From the NCBI RefSeq assembly GCF_004762035.2, contig NZ_SIJK02000036.1, positions 1 to 54,395 on the forward strand: 54,395 bases of DNA, read 5' to 3'. This document shows, piece after piece, positions 45,721 to 54,300 of this stretch. This stretch comes from Candidatus Chloroploca mongolica (GTDB lineage Bacteria; Chloroflexota; Chloroflexia; Chloroflexales; Chloroflexaceae). Each line of letters starts with the position of its first letter. Within the stretch, counting starts at the first letter, position 1. The notes under the pieces are model-generated. The model made no database searches, had not been told where the DNA came from, and saw nothing but the letters and a program-made list of their open reading frames with translations. The position numbers were made by a program, and so were the translations under genes.

Positions 45721-47190
45721 ATGACAGATGCACGTATGCTTGCCCAGACCATGCTTGGGAACGAGCCATATGGGTTGTTGATTGGTGAAGGATGGCGTCC
45801 GGCTACCGGTGGTGGTCGGTTTACGGTAACGAATCCGGCAACGGGCGATCATCTTGCCGAGGTGGCTGATGCGGATGCATCTGATGTGCAGGCAGCAATT
45901 GAGGCAGCGGCGGCGGCCCTGCCCGCTTGGGCCATTGTGCCTGCACCGGCACGGGCGGCGATCCTCCGTCGGGCGGCGGGGCTGATGCTGGAAGAGCAGG
46001 AACGCCTGGCAACCGTCATGACACTTGAGCAGGGCAAGCCGCTCGCCGAGGCACGTGGCGAGATTGCGTATGCGGCGAGTTTTTTGACCTGGTTTGCCGG
46101 TGAAGCCGAGCGTATCTATGGCATGACGATCCCGGCAAGTGTCGCGAACAAGCGCTTGCTTGTCTTGCGGCAGCCCGTTGGGGTCTGTGCGATGATTACA
46201 CCCTGGAATTTCCCGAGTGCGATGATTACACGCAAGCTCGGGCCTGCCCTGGCAGCAGGATGCACAGCGGTGATCAAGCCAGCCGAGCAGACGCCGCTCT
46301 CGGCGCTTGAGTTGGGGCGGATCTTGCGCCAGGCCGGGTTGCCTGATGGGGTCTGCAATATCGTGACGTGCCAAGATCCGGTGCCCTTCAGCACGACGAT
46401 TTTTGACGATGAGCGGGTGCGCAAGGTGAGTTTCACCGGCTCGACCGAGGTTGGCAAACTGCTGATTCAACAGTCAGCCGCCACCGTCAAACGCCTCTCG
46501 CTGGAGCTTGGGGGCAATGCGCCGTTCATTGTCTTTGCCGATGCGGATCTTGATGCGGCGGTGAGCGGGGCGCTGGCCTCGAAATTTCGCAATGCCGGTC
46601 AGACCTGTGTCTGCGCCAATCGGATCTTTGTGCAACGCTCGATCTATGAGGCGTTTGCCGAGCGCTTTACGGCCAGGGTGGCCGCGATGCAGGTCGGCAA
46701 CGGGCTCGACCCGGCGACGGTGATTGGGCCGCTCATTGATCAGCAGGCGCGCACCAAAGTCGAACGCCACGTCGCCGATGCGCTGGCTGGTGGCGCTTCG
46801 ATCTTGACTGGCGGTAGCGCTGCTACGCCCGAGACGCAGTTCTGGACACCAACGGTGCTGGCGCATGCGACCCCAACCATGTTGGTGGCCCGTGAAGAGA
46901 CCTTTGGCCCGGTAGCGCCACTGATCGGCTTCGATGACGAGGCCGAGGTGCTTGGGTATGCCAATGCAACACCCTTTGGTCTGGCGGCCTACTGCTACAC
47001 CCGCGATCTCAGCCGGGCCTGGCGGATGGCCGAGGGGCTAGAGTATGGCATCGTCGGCATCAACGATGCCATTCCCTCGACCGCCCAAGCGCCTTTTGGC
47101 GGATTCAAGCAGAGCGGGCTTGGGCGCGAGGGCGGGCCGAGTGGGATTGACGAGTATCTCGAAGAGAAATATGTCTCGATGGTCTTATAG
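45721..47190 (+). CDS. gabD: Aldehyde dehydrogenase (succinate-semialdehyde dehydrogenase-like)
   Basis: NAD(P)-dependent aldehyde dehydrogenase of about 489 residues. Seen: ITPWNFPSAMITRKLGPALA, VSFTGSTEVGKLLIQQSA, LELGGNAPFIVFADADLD with the general-base Glu, RNAGQTCVCANRIFVQ with the catalytic Cys, and EETFGPVAPLIGF. The GQTCVCANR variant is typical of succinate-semialdehyde dehydrogenases. The start is ATG 45721 after AGGAAA; GTG 45718 is too close to it. The last 6 bp overlap the convergent lipoprotein gene. Confidence 0.9.
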   Translation: MTDARMLAQTMLGNEPYGLLIGEGWRPATGGGRFTVTNPATGDHLAEVADADASDVQAAIEAAAAALPAWAIVPAPARAAILRRAAGLMLEEQERLATVMTLEQGKPLAEARGEIAYAASFLTWFAGEAERIYGMTIPASVANKRLLVLRQPVGVCAMITPWNFPSAMITRKLGPALAAGCTAVIKPAEQTPLSALELGRILRQAGLPDGVCNIVTCQDPVPFSTTIFDDERVRKVSFTGSTEVGKLLIQQSAATVKRLSLELGGNAPFIVFADADLDAAVSGALASKFRNAGQTCVCANRIFVQRSIYEAFAERFTARVAAMQVGNGLDPATVIGPLIDQQARTKVERHVADALAGGASILTGGSAATPETQFWTPTVLAHATPTMLVAREETFGPVAPLIGFDDEAEVLGYANATPFGLAAYCYTRDLSRAWRMAEGLEYGIVGINDAIPSTAQAPFGGFKQSGLGREGGPSGIDEYLEEKYVSMVL

Positions 47191-47994
47191 ACGCCGCACC
47201 GCCTGGGCGTTGCGAAAGACCAGATTCGCCATCGGAATATAGACCGGCCCATCAGGGCCTTCGAGCAGAGCCAGGGGGCGTAGTTCCACACTGCGCCCCT
47301 CATCGCTGGGCAAGTCGAGCGTCCAGTCAAGCCGTATCTCGATGCGTGCGCCAGGTTCCAGGGTCAGACCTTCGGGCGGCAAGGGCGTCGCCGTTCCATC
47401 AGCGGCAAGCTGTGTGAGATCCTCGGGGCCGTAGCTCAAAGCCGGATTGGTCGGAATGATGCCACGAAACTGGTAGGTCGTCCGCGTCGGATTCACCAGG
47501 GTGGTCACAAGTGGCTGCGGCTCTTCGAAGACACCACGGGTCTGAAACACCGTGAAGAAGCCGGGCGTCGCTCCCGTCAGAATCTCGACCCGCAACTCGC
47601 CCACAGGCACCTCGTAGCTACGGGTCGAGGTGCGGATCAGCATCCCGGTGAAGGTATGCTCGCCAGGGGCAAGAGCACGCACGTCGAGGGTGAGATTGCG
47701 CCGCGAACGCAACCCGCCGATCGCCTGAGAGAAGGTCTGAGCATTCACGATCTCGACCAGCGGCGAAGCAGGGGTCAACTCGACGGCCTCGACCGCATCG
47801 CGCTCGAACGCATCGAGCCGCGAAAACTCAACCAGCAGGTTCATACTAAAGACTTCATCAACCAGGGCAGCATAGGCCCCCTGATTGGCAACAACACTCA
47901 CAGGCGCGGGGGTAGGAGTCGGTTCAGCAGGTGCCCCTGGCGAACCACAGGCACCCAGCAAGGCGAGGCCCAGGACGAAGATCAGATAGCGCAT
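47185..47994 (-). CDS. Lipoprotein of unknown function
   Basis: 269 residues with a short lipoprotein signal (LLGAC, Cys16) and a Pro/Thr linker (APAEPTPTPAPVS). The mature domain is beta-rich (LTLDVRALAPGEHTFTGMLI, ELRVEILTGATPG, RIEIRLDWTLDLP), like an immunoglobulin-type fold, without a family match from memory. It follows the small membrane protein gene by 5 nt and probably belongs to the rqcH operon. It overlaps gabD tail to tail by 6 nt. Confidence 0.7.
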   Translation of the reverse strand: MRYLIFVLGLALLGACGSPGAPAEPTPTPAPVSVVANQGAYAALVDEVFSMNLLVEFSRLDAFERDAVEAVELTPASPLVEIVNAQTFSQAIGGLRSRRNLTLDVRALAPGEHTFTGMLIRTSTRSYEVPVGELRVEILTGATPGFFTVFQTRGVFEEPQPLVTTLVNPTRTTYQFRGIIPTNPALSYGPEDLTQLAADGTATPLPPEGLTLEPGARIEIRLDWTLDLPSDEGRSVELRPLALLEGPDGPVYIPMANLVFRNAQAVRRL

Positions 47995-47999
47995 ACATC

Positions 48000-48236
48000 C
48001 TACTCAGCTAGGTGACGCAGAAGACGCTTGACCTTCTTGCGTTCATTGCGATAAACCAGCACAAAGAAGACGAACAAGAGGGGTAATAAGACAGGCCAGT
48101 TGGCCCGTTCATCCTGAAGTTGCCGCATCAAGGCACGCATTTGCACGAGAAACGGGTACCGTGCGATCTGAACCTCAAGAATATTATTGATCTCTCTTTG
48201 CCAACGCGACGGATTTGCACCAGACGATGCTTCCAT
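48000..48236 (-). CDS. Small single-pass membrane protein coupled to rqcH
   Basis: 78 residues: a charged N-terminal half, one membrane helix near residues 47-62 (NWPVLLPLLFVFFVLVY) and a very basic tail (RNERKKVKRLLRHLAE). Its start overlaps the rqcH stop by one base (TAATG), implying translational coupling. No recognised family. Confidence 0.65.
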   Translation of the reverse strand: MEASSGANPSRWQREINNILEVQIARYPFLVQMRALMRQLQDERANWPVLLPLLFVFFVLVYRNERKKVKRLLRHLAE

Positions 48237-50173
48237 TATGAGGCCTCCAAACTAGGCTTACAGGGGGCAACACGCAGCGTACGTTCGGCGCGATAGGTCA
48301 CGAGACCCGGCGGGCCACCCGGTATTTTGCGCACAAGGGCCCGCCGACAGAGGTCAACCTCAACGGCGGCTTCATCGCGGGCCTGGCTGAAATAGGCGGC
48401 CAGGCAGGCTGCTTCGTGCAACGTAGGTTCAGGCACTTCGCGGCCGCCCGAACGCACCAGCACGTGGGATCCATGCAGGGTACGCACATGCACCCAGAGA
48501 TCGTCGCTTCGTCCGATCCGAAAGGTCACCTCCTCATTCTGGCGGGCGCTGCGCCCGATATAGAGATCAAAGCCATCACTGGAGACCAGGTGCAAGGGGC
48601 GGGTAGTAGCAGGGCGTTGGCGTCGCCGGGACGTTGTGGGATCGGGATGCTCACGGATAAAACCGAACTCTTCGGCTTCGCGGGCGATCTGTTCAACCTC
48701 TTCATAGGTATCGCTGAGTTGGAGCAGCACCACCAGTTGATCGAGCGCGGTGAGTTGGGTTTCAGCCTCGGCAAGGCGTTCAGGCAGGCCCGCGACCGCG
48801 CTCCGGGCCTTCTCATACTGGCGAAAGCGGTCGCGGGCCTGTTCAACCGGCGAACACTGCGGATCAAGGTTAATCACCCGCCCTTCGACCTCAAGGCTGG
48901 TCTGACCGGGGCGCAGGCTATGGAGAAAGGCAAAGATCATCTCGCCTTCCCAGCGCAACTGATCGAGCTCGCGGGCACGTTCGAGTTCAGTTGCAAGCTG
49001 GTCGTGGCGGCGCGCCAGGCGGTCACGGGTCGTGCCAAGCGCTTGAACGAGAGCCTCGCGGCGCTGCGTATGCCCGGTCACGACCTCGCGGGAGGCGTAG
49101 AACTGCTCGAGGGCCGCACTGATCGACGATATGGACACAACCGGGTTGAGGTGGGTCAACGTGTAGGGGGCATAAGCAACCGGCCCTTCGGGACCAGTGG
49201 CGAGCGAGGGGGCGGCTTCCTCCCCCATCATCTCACGTAAACGAGCGGCGAGCAAATAGTGGGGCAACGGCTCATCAAGCCGCGCCTGGGTACGTCCGAG
49301 CGCCCGGAAGACGACTTCACGTGCAAGCTGAGGCGAAACACCGCGATACCCGGCAACAAGGGCACGAACCAGATCCGATTGGCCGGTCTCGGCGAGGGCA
49401 GCGAGGCCAGCCGCCGTAGCAAGGGTCGGATCGCGGCGGTCGGGCGGCGGTGGCAACTCGTAGACACGGCGGGGCATCACCACACGGCTACTCATCCGCG
49501 GCGTCACGCGCTTGATGCTGTCGAGGATCAGATTATTATCGTCAACGAGGAGAATATTGCTGCGCCGATCCTGCGGCTCAATAATCAACTCACAGGTCAG
49601 CAACTTGCCGGTGCGCCGAGGGCGCGGGCGTGGCGACGCCGCCAATTCGGCGTCCTCACCCGTCTCATCATCAAAGTCGGGTAGCGCATCAAAGTCATCA
49701 TCAGGTTGCAGATCCAAGGACTCAGGTAACTGGTGAGAAACATCCCTGGGAGCGAGGACGTCCCGCGCTCGAACGTTCCCCGAGGGCGAGACGCCCTCGC
49801 TCCCAGGCGACGGGCTATCGGGGGAGAAATCAATGTTGCGGATCTCCTCAGCTTTGACTATACTAAGGAGAAGCACCCGTTCGAGAGGTGGTTGTTCAAT
49901 GGCCGTGATCCGCCCACCGAGCACATACTTGCGCAAGAGGAGCAAGAGTGGTGTCTCTTGCTGAACACCACGGGTCAGACGCCCCTCGACCAGATGGACA
50001 CGGGCCAATTGCGGGTGAGCTGAAGCAAGCAACTGATAGCGACGGCCATGGGCATAGACCTCAAGCCCGAGGCTCAGCGGGCCAGTCAGCAAGACACGCT
50101 GAACACGACCATGCAGAATAGTCGCTCGCAACTCTTCGGCGACTGCGGCAAGGGTCAACGCATCAAAATACAT
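48236..50173 (-). CDS. rqcH: RqcH / NFACT-family ribosome quality control protein
   Basis: About 645 residues. The bacterial Rqc2 homologue binds stalled 50S subunits and directs C-terminal Ala tailing for degradation; related proteins were called fibronectin-binding. Seen: NFACT-N start MYFDALTLAAVAEELR, RRSNILLVDDNNLILDSIKR, a central helical coiled-coil region (about 385-520), and NFACT-R with IGRSARQNEEVTFRIGRSDD, LWVHVRTLHGSHVLVRSGG. Residues about 123-200 form an unusually long, acidic and Pro/Ser-rich insert that includes a palindromic repeat element. The start at MYFDALTL agrees with homologues; a 32-residue longer frame overlaps gmk. Confidence 0.9.
   Translation of the reverse strand: MYFDALTLAAVAEELRATILHGRVQRVLLTGPLSLGLEVYAHGRRYQLLASAHPQLARVHLVEGRLTRGVQQETPLLLLLRKYVLGGRITAIEQPPLERVLLLSIVKAEEIRNIDFSPDSPSPGSEGVSPSGNVRARDVLAPRDVSHQLPESLDLQPDDDFDALPDFDDETGEDAELAASPRPRPRRTGKLLTCELIIEPQDRRSNILLVDDNNLILDSIKRVTPRMSSRVVMPRRVYELPPPPDRRDPTLATAAGLAALAETGQSDLVRALVAGYRGVSPQLAREVVFRALGRTQARLDEPLPHYLLAARLREMMGEEAAPSLATGPEGPVAYAPYTLTHLNPVVSISSISAALEQFYASREVVTGHTQRREALVQALGTTRDRLARRHDQLATELERARELDQLRWEGEMIFAFLHSLRPGQTSLEVEGRVINLDPQCSPVEQARDRFRQYEKARSAVAGLPERLAEAETQLTALDQLVVLLQLSDTYEEVEQIAREAEEFGFIREHPDPTTSRRRQRPATTRPLHLVSSDGFDLYIGRSARQNEEVTFRIGRSDDLWVHVRTLHGSHVLVRSGGREVPEPTLHEAACLAAYFSQARDEAAVEVDLCRRALVRKIPGGPPGLVTYRAERTLRVAPCKPSLEAS
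49745..49807. repeat. Palindromic repeat element inserted in frame in rqcH
   Basis: A 63-bp inverted repeat with arms CCTGGGAGCGAGGACGTC and its near-complement GACGCCCTCGCTCCCAGG. I recognise this as the kind of dispersed intergenic palindrome (GGGAGCGAGGGCGTCTCG) seen in GC-rich genomes. Its length is exactly 21 codons and it adds about residues 123-143 (PGSEGVSPSGNVRARDVLAP) without breaking the frame. Confidence 0.75.
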
Positions 50174-50254
50174 CGTTACGCCTGGCTCCTCTTGGATCGT
50201 GCCGCACCCTCGTGAGGCCCAGAAGTAGGATACCACAAACGTGAGAACAGAACC

Positions 50255-50887
50255 ATGACCGAGCATCATTATAATCCACTGCTGGCAGGAGCATCGCCCC
50301 AGCCATTGCTGATCGTCATCTCGGGGCCATCGGGGGTCGGCAAAGACTCGGTCTTAATGCGCATGCGGAAACTAGGGTTACCCTTTCATTTTGTCGTTAC
50401 GGCCACAAGTCGGGCGATTCGACCCGGCGAACTTGACGGCTACGATTATCATTTTGTGAGTGAGGAACGCTTTCGCGCGATGATCGCCAACGAAGAACTG
50501 CTCGAATGGGCAGAAGTCTATGGGCAGTACAAAGGCATCCCGCGTTTTGAGATTCGGGAAGCAATGGCAAGCGGGCGTGATGTCGTGTTACGGATCAATG
50601 TTGATGGCGCGGCGACAATCAAAGCGCTTGCGCCCGAGGCGATCTTTATCTTTCTCGCCCCCGGCTCGCCGGAAGAACTCCGGCGGCGGTTGATGCTGCG
50701 GCGCACCGAAGATCCTGCCGCGCTTGAGCACCGACTCGAGGTTGCCGCAGACGAAATGGCCCGCCTTGATCTCTTTGATTATGTCGTGCTCAACCGTGAA
50801 GATCAGCTCGATGAAGCCGTGAATCAGATTCATTCGATTATGATCGCCGAAAAGCAACGGGTTTTTCCGCGTCAGGTAGCGTTGTAG
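50255..50887 (+). CDS. gmk: Guanylate kinase
   Basis: ATP + GMP to ADP + GDP. 210 residues. Seen: P-loop ISGPSGVGKDSVL, the GMP-binding TSRAIRPGELDGYDYHFV, EWAEVYGQYKGIP, and the lid region LRRRLMLRRTEDPAALEHRL. P-loop Asp replaces the more usual Ser/Thr after GK (GVGKDS). Divergent from rqcH with an 81-nt gap. Confidence 0.94.
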   Translation: MTEHHYNPLLAGASPQPLLIVISGPSGVGKDSVLMRMRKLGLPFHFVVTATSRAIRPGELDGYDYHFVSEERFRAMIANEELLEWAEVYGQYKGIPRFEIREAMASGRDVVLRINVDGAATIKALAPEAIFIFLAPGSPEELRRRLMLRRTEDPAALEHRLEVAADEMARLDLFDYVVLNREDQLDEAVNQIHSIMIAEKQRVFPRQVAL

Positions 50888-50917
50888 GGTCTGGGGTCTA
50901 GGGTCTGGGGTCTGGGG
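50886..50917. repeat. Short tandem repeat GGGTCTGGGGTCTA
   Basis: Imperfect repeats of GGGTCTGG / GGGTCTAG between gmk and yqeY, starting right at the gmk stop codon. Confidence 0.6.
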
Positions 50918-50933
50918 GCAAAGGAAAGCAGCA

Positions 50934-51485
50934 ATGATGATTAGTGAGCGGTTAGAAGCCGATTTGAAAGTTGCGATGAAGGCGGGGGAGCGCACCAGGG
51001 TGGAGACCATTCGCAGTGCGCGGGCCGCCTTGCAGAGTGCCCAACTTGAGGCAGCGAAGCAGCGTTTTGATACCGCAGCGCGCGCCATTGAAGCAGAACA
51101 CGCCCACGATCCAGTGGCCCGTGAAGCGGCGCTGGCCGCAATTGATGCCCAGGGGCGCGCAAGCTTGACCGCCGAAGAACAAGAAGCCGTGCTCACCAAA
51201 GAGGTCAAACGGCGCTATGAAGCTGCCGAGATGTACCAAAAAGCTGGACGCATGGAATTAGCAGCCGTTGAAGAGGCTGAGCTTGCCATTTTGCAATCGT
51301 ATCTGCCCCGTATGCTCAGTGTTGAAGAGTTACGGCCTGAAGTTGCGGCCATGATTGCCGAATTGGGGCTGAGTGGCCCGGCGGCAATGGGCAAACTGAT
51401 GCCGACTCTGATGGAGCGTTTCAAAGGGCGCGCCGACGGACGCGCCTTGAGCCAGGTAGCGCGTGAATTACTCGCCAACGGGTAA
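50934..51485 (+). CDS. YqeY/GatB-domain protein
   Basis: 183 residues of the YqeY family, which resembles the C-terminal tRNA-binding domain of GatB and is thought to act in tRNA-dependent processes. Seen: ERLEADLKVAMKAGERTRVE, TIRSARAALQ, LTKEVKRRYEAAEMYQKAGR, AELAILQSYLPRMLSVEEL, GLSGPAAMGKLMPTLMERFK, GRADGRALSQVARELL. There is an insert of about 30 residues (AIEAEHAHDPVAREAALAAI) relative to the common 148-residue form. RBS AAGGAAAG. Confidence 0.9.
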   Translation: MMISERLEADLKVAMKAGERTRVETIRSARAALQSAQLEAAKQRFDTAARAIEAEHAHDPVAREAALAAIDAQGRASLTAEEQEAVLTKEVKRRYEAAEMYQKAGRMELAAVEEAELAILQSYLPRMLSVEELRPEVAAMIAELGLSGPAAMGKLMPTLMERFKGRADGRALSQVARELLANG

Positions 51486-51569
51486 GTCACCGCACTCCTG
51501 CGACTTCGCTACCGTGAAGTCAACATACGTCGGAAAGAGGCTGCGGCCCCGAGCCGGCGCTCTGTGCAT

Positions 51570-53762
51570 ATGAATACTACGCGACCACGCTGGCTTGCCA
51601 GCCTTCCCCATGTTCGACCACAACGTCAGACCGTGGCTGAGCCAAGACGTCTGCGGATAACCCTGTTGCTTGAAGGGTTGCTGTTGATGCTTGGCATCTG
51701 GGCCGCGCTCACCGTAAGTTTACCTGGACAATATGGGCAACTTGAGGTTGGCGTACCGAGCCCGATCAGCATCTGGGCACCCAACGAAGTGAGTTATGTC
51801 AGTGAAGTATTGACGGCGGAGCGTCAGGCACAGGCCGCCAACAGCCCTGACAACCTGATCTATGTCTATGATCCGCAGATTCCGGTGCAACAGCGCCAGA
51901 ATCTCGTTGTATTGCTCGATACCATCACGAGTGTTCGTGAAGACCCATCGCTAACACGGGCGCAGCGCCTGACAACGCTGGCCGAGATGCCCAATGCGGC
52001 CCTGGAGATCAGCGAGGCTCAGGCCGATGTGATTCTGACGCTCGATGAAGTGCGGTGGGATCAACTGCGCACGCAGACCCTTGCCCTTTATGATCGGGCG
52101 ATTGAGCGGTACGATTTTGCGATTGACGAGCGGGCGTTGTTGCAATTGCGTGAACGCTGGTTGACCTACTGGCTCGCCACGACGAATCTTTCGCCGACAC
52201 AGCGCGATCTGGCGACCTTCTTTACCGAGTCGTTTCTGCGGGTCAACCGTACGCTTGACGAAGCAGCCACAGCGCAACGCCGCGAAGAGGTCTCTAACAA
52301 CGTACCGCCGCAGTCTGTCCGTGTGCTGGCGGGTGAGCGCATTGTAAGTACCGGCGAAATTATCACTCCCGAGATCATCGAGAAACTGCAGCGCACCGGC
52401 GCGATGCCACGTCCGCTCAGTTGGAGCGATATTGTAGGGCGAGGGCTCTTTTCGGCCCTGCTTGCGGCCGGATTCATGGCCTACGCTGTGATCTACGAAG
52501 CGCCGCTTGCCATGCGTCCACGCTCGCTGGTGGTCTTGATCATCTTGATCAACGCAACCCTGATCGCCGCACGCCTGCTCTTGCCCCTGGTACCAGCGTG
52601 GCCGCACTATTTTCCCCTGGCAACCATGGCGATCATCTTCGCGGTTGTTTTTAGCGGGCGCATCAGTATCACGGCATCGGCGCTGATGGCGGCGGTGATC
52701 GGGGTGATGGAGCAGGATGCGTTGCCGCTAGCGATCACGCTTGTTGCCACCTGCGTCGTTGCGGTGCTGGCGGTGCGGTCGGCAGATCGCATCTTGACCT
52801 TCTTCATTGCAGGTGTGAGTGTCGCGATGACGGCCTTTGGGATGACCCTGGCCTTCTGGCTGATGGACAGTCCATCATTCCAGAGCGCAACAATCTCAAC
52901 GGCCCTGATACCAATGTTGCTCTTTGCCGGAATGAATGGCGGGATCTCGACGATCCTTGCCTTGGGGGTCTTCAACCTGGTCAGCCGGGCCGCCGGTCAG
53001 GTTACGCCTCTTCAATTGATGGAACTGGCACACCCATCGCGGCCATTGTTGCGCAAGTTGATCCGGGAAGCACCGGGCACCTACTACCACAGTGTTGCGG
53101 TTGGCAACCTGGCCGAAGCGGCCGCCGAGGCGGTCGGGGCCGATGCGCTCTTGCTGCGCGTAGGGGCCTATTATCACGACATCGGCAAGACGATCAGGCC
53201 CTATTTCTTTACCGACAATCAGATGGGGCGCGAAAATGTGCATAACGATCTCGACCCGATGACGAGCGCGCAGATCATTGTGGATCATGTGCGCGAAGGG
53301 GTGAAGATGGCGCAGGCCGAGGGGTTGCCGTCGCAGATCGTGGATTTCATTGCGACCCACCATGGCACTGGCGTGATTCGCCATTTTTACCAGCAAGCCC
53401 TGCAACAACAGGATAGCGTCAACGAAGCTGATTTTCGTTATCCAGGACCGCGCCCACACACCCGTGAACAGGCGATCATGATGTTAGCCGACTCGGTTGA
53501 GGCGACCGTGCGCTCGAAAGCACAGAATGGCAAACTGGCCCCATCGCGAACCAGTGACGGCCAGGTCTCGGGTGGACTGAATGGCGCAATGGCCCTGGAC
53601 GAACTGGTCAAGAGCATTATCGAGACACGGGTGCGTGAAGGCGAGCTTGATCTAGCCCCGCTGACGATGCACGATCTGACCCTGATCAAGCAGGCGTTCG
53701 TGACGAGTTTGCAGTCAATCTACCATCCCCGCGTCGATTATTCGCCGCAGACGGGGCGGTAG
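51570..53762 (+). CDS. pgpH: PgpH-like 7TM-HD phosphohydrolase (c-di-AMP type)
   Basis: About 730 residues. Extracellular 7TMR-HDED domain (about 70-290), 7TM region (about 295-480), then cytosolic HD domain (about 505-730). Seen: EAPGTYYHSVAVGNLAEAAA, the HD metal motif RVGAYYHDIGKTIRPYFF, TDNQMG, IATHHGTGVIRHFY, and FRYPGPRPHTREQAIMMLAD with DSVEAT. Family members hydrolyse c-di-AMP and usually precede ybeY, so the next gene is expected to be ybeY (outside the window). ATG 51570 is taken; a GTG lies 6 nt upstream and neither has a strong ribosome site. Confidence 0.9.
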   Translation: MNTTRPRWLASLPHVRPQRQTVAEPRRLRITLLLEGLLLMLGIWAALTVSLPGQYGQLEVGVPSPISIWAPNEVSYVSEVLTAERQAQAANSPDNLIYVYDPQIPVQQRQNLVVLLDTITSVREDPSLTRAQRLTTLAEMPNAALEISEAQADVILTLDEVRWDQLRTQTLALYDRAIERYDFAIDERALLQLRERWLTYWLATTNLSPTQRDLATFFTESFLRVNRTLDEAATAQRREEVSNNVPPQSVRVLAGERIVSTGEIITPEIIEKLQRTGAMPRPLSWSDIVGRGLFSALLAAGFMAYAVIYEAPLAMRPRSLVVLIILINATLIAARLLLPLVPAWPHYFPLATMAIIFAVVFSGRISITASALMAAVIGVMEQDALPLAITLVATCVVAVLAVRSADRILTFFIAGVSVAMTAFGMTLAFWLMDSPSFQSATISTALIPMLLFAGMNGGISTILALGVFNLVSRAAGQVTPLQLMELAHPSRPLLRKLIREAPGTYYHSVAVGNLAEAAAEAVGADALLLRVGAYYHDIGKTIRPYFFTDNQMGRENVHNDLDPMTSAQIIVDHVREGVKMAQAEGLPSQIVDFIATHHGTGVIRHFYQQALQQQDSVNEADFRYPGPRPHTREQAIMMLADSVEATVRSKAQNGKLAPSRTSDGQVSGGLNGAMALDELVKSIIETRVREGELDLAPLTMHDLTLIKQAFVTSLQSIYHPRVDYSPQTGR

Positions 53763-54300
53763 CACCGTCTCGGCGGAGGGCGGGGCCGGGGCCGGGCAGG
53801 GGCCGGGCGGGGGCCGGGCAGGGCCGGGCAGGGGCCGGGCAGGGCCGGGCAGGGGCCGGGCAGGGGCCGGGCCGGGCCGGGCAGAGGCAAGCCCTGCCCC
53901 TACATTATCATCCGAAACCGTAGGGGCAGGGCAACCGCAAGGGTTGCCCCTACGGAACCACCGTCATCGTTCCAAACCGTAGGGGCAGGGCAACCGCAAG
54001 GGTTGCCCCTACGGAACCACCATCATTGGTCGAAACCGTAGGGGCAGGGCTTGCCCCTGCCCCTGCCCCCATCACCCCGGGCCGGGCAGGCGTCGTCGTC
54101 CCGGGCCGGGCAGGGTAGGGAAGGGCAGGGGCAAGCCCTGCCCCTACATTATCATCCGAAACCGTAGGGGCAGGGCAACCGCAAGGGTTGCCCCTACGGA
54201 ACCACCGTCATCGATCCAAACCGTAGGGGCAGGGCTTGCCCCTGCCCCCATCACCCCTGCCCCCTGCCCCTGCCCCCATCGCCCCTGCCCCATCACCCCC
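53763..54300. repeat. GC-rich repeat block downstream of the PgpH-like gene
   Basis: No gene. 53784-53883 is a tandem GGGGCCGGGCA/GGGCCGGGCA array. Then palindromic units CCGTAGGGGCAGGGCAACC / GGGTTGCCCCTACGG at 53918-53955, 53977-54014 and 54162-54199, with truncated forms at about 54036 and 54221. A segment of about 105 bp (GCAAGCCCTGCCCCTACATT onward) occurs twice, near 53887 and 54132. The last 95 bp of the window are AT-richer and may hold the next promoter (TATTTTTATG region). Confidence 0.75.

Noticed and set aside
50174-50269. N-terminal extension of RqcH of 32 residues
   Set aside because: It overlaps the divergent gmk start, and the family start (MYFDALTL) is at 50173.
53918-54240. 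Palindromic repeats about 59 bp apart resembling CRISPR repeats and spacers
   Set aside because: The spacers are near-identical to each other (GGAACCACCRTCAT), and the array is embedded in simple GC-rich repeats.
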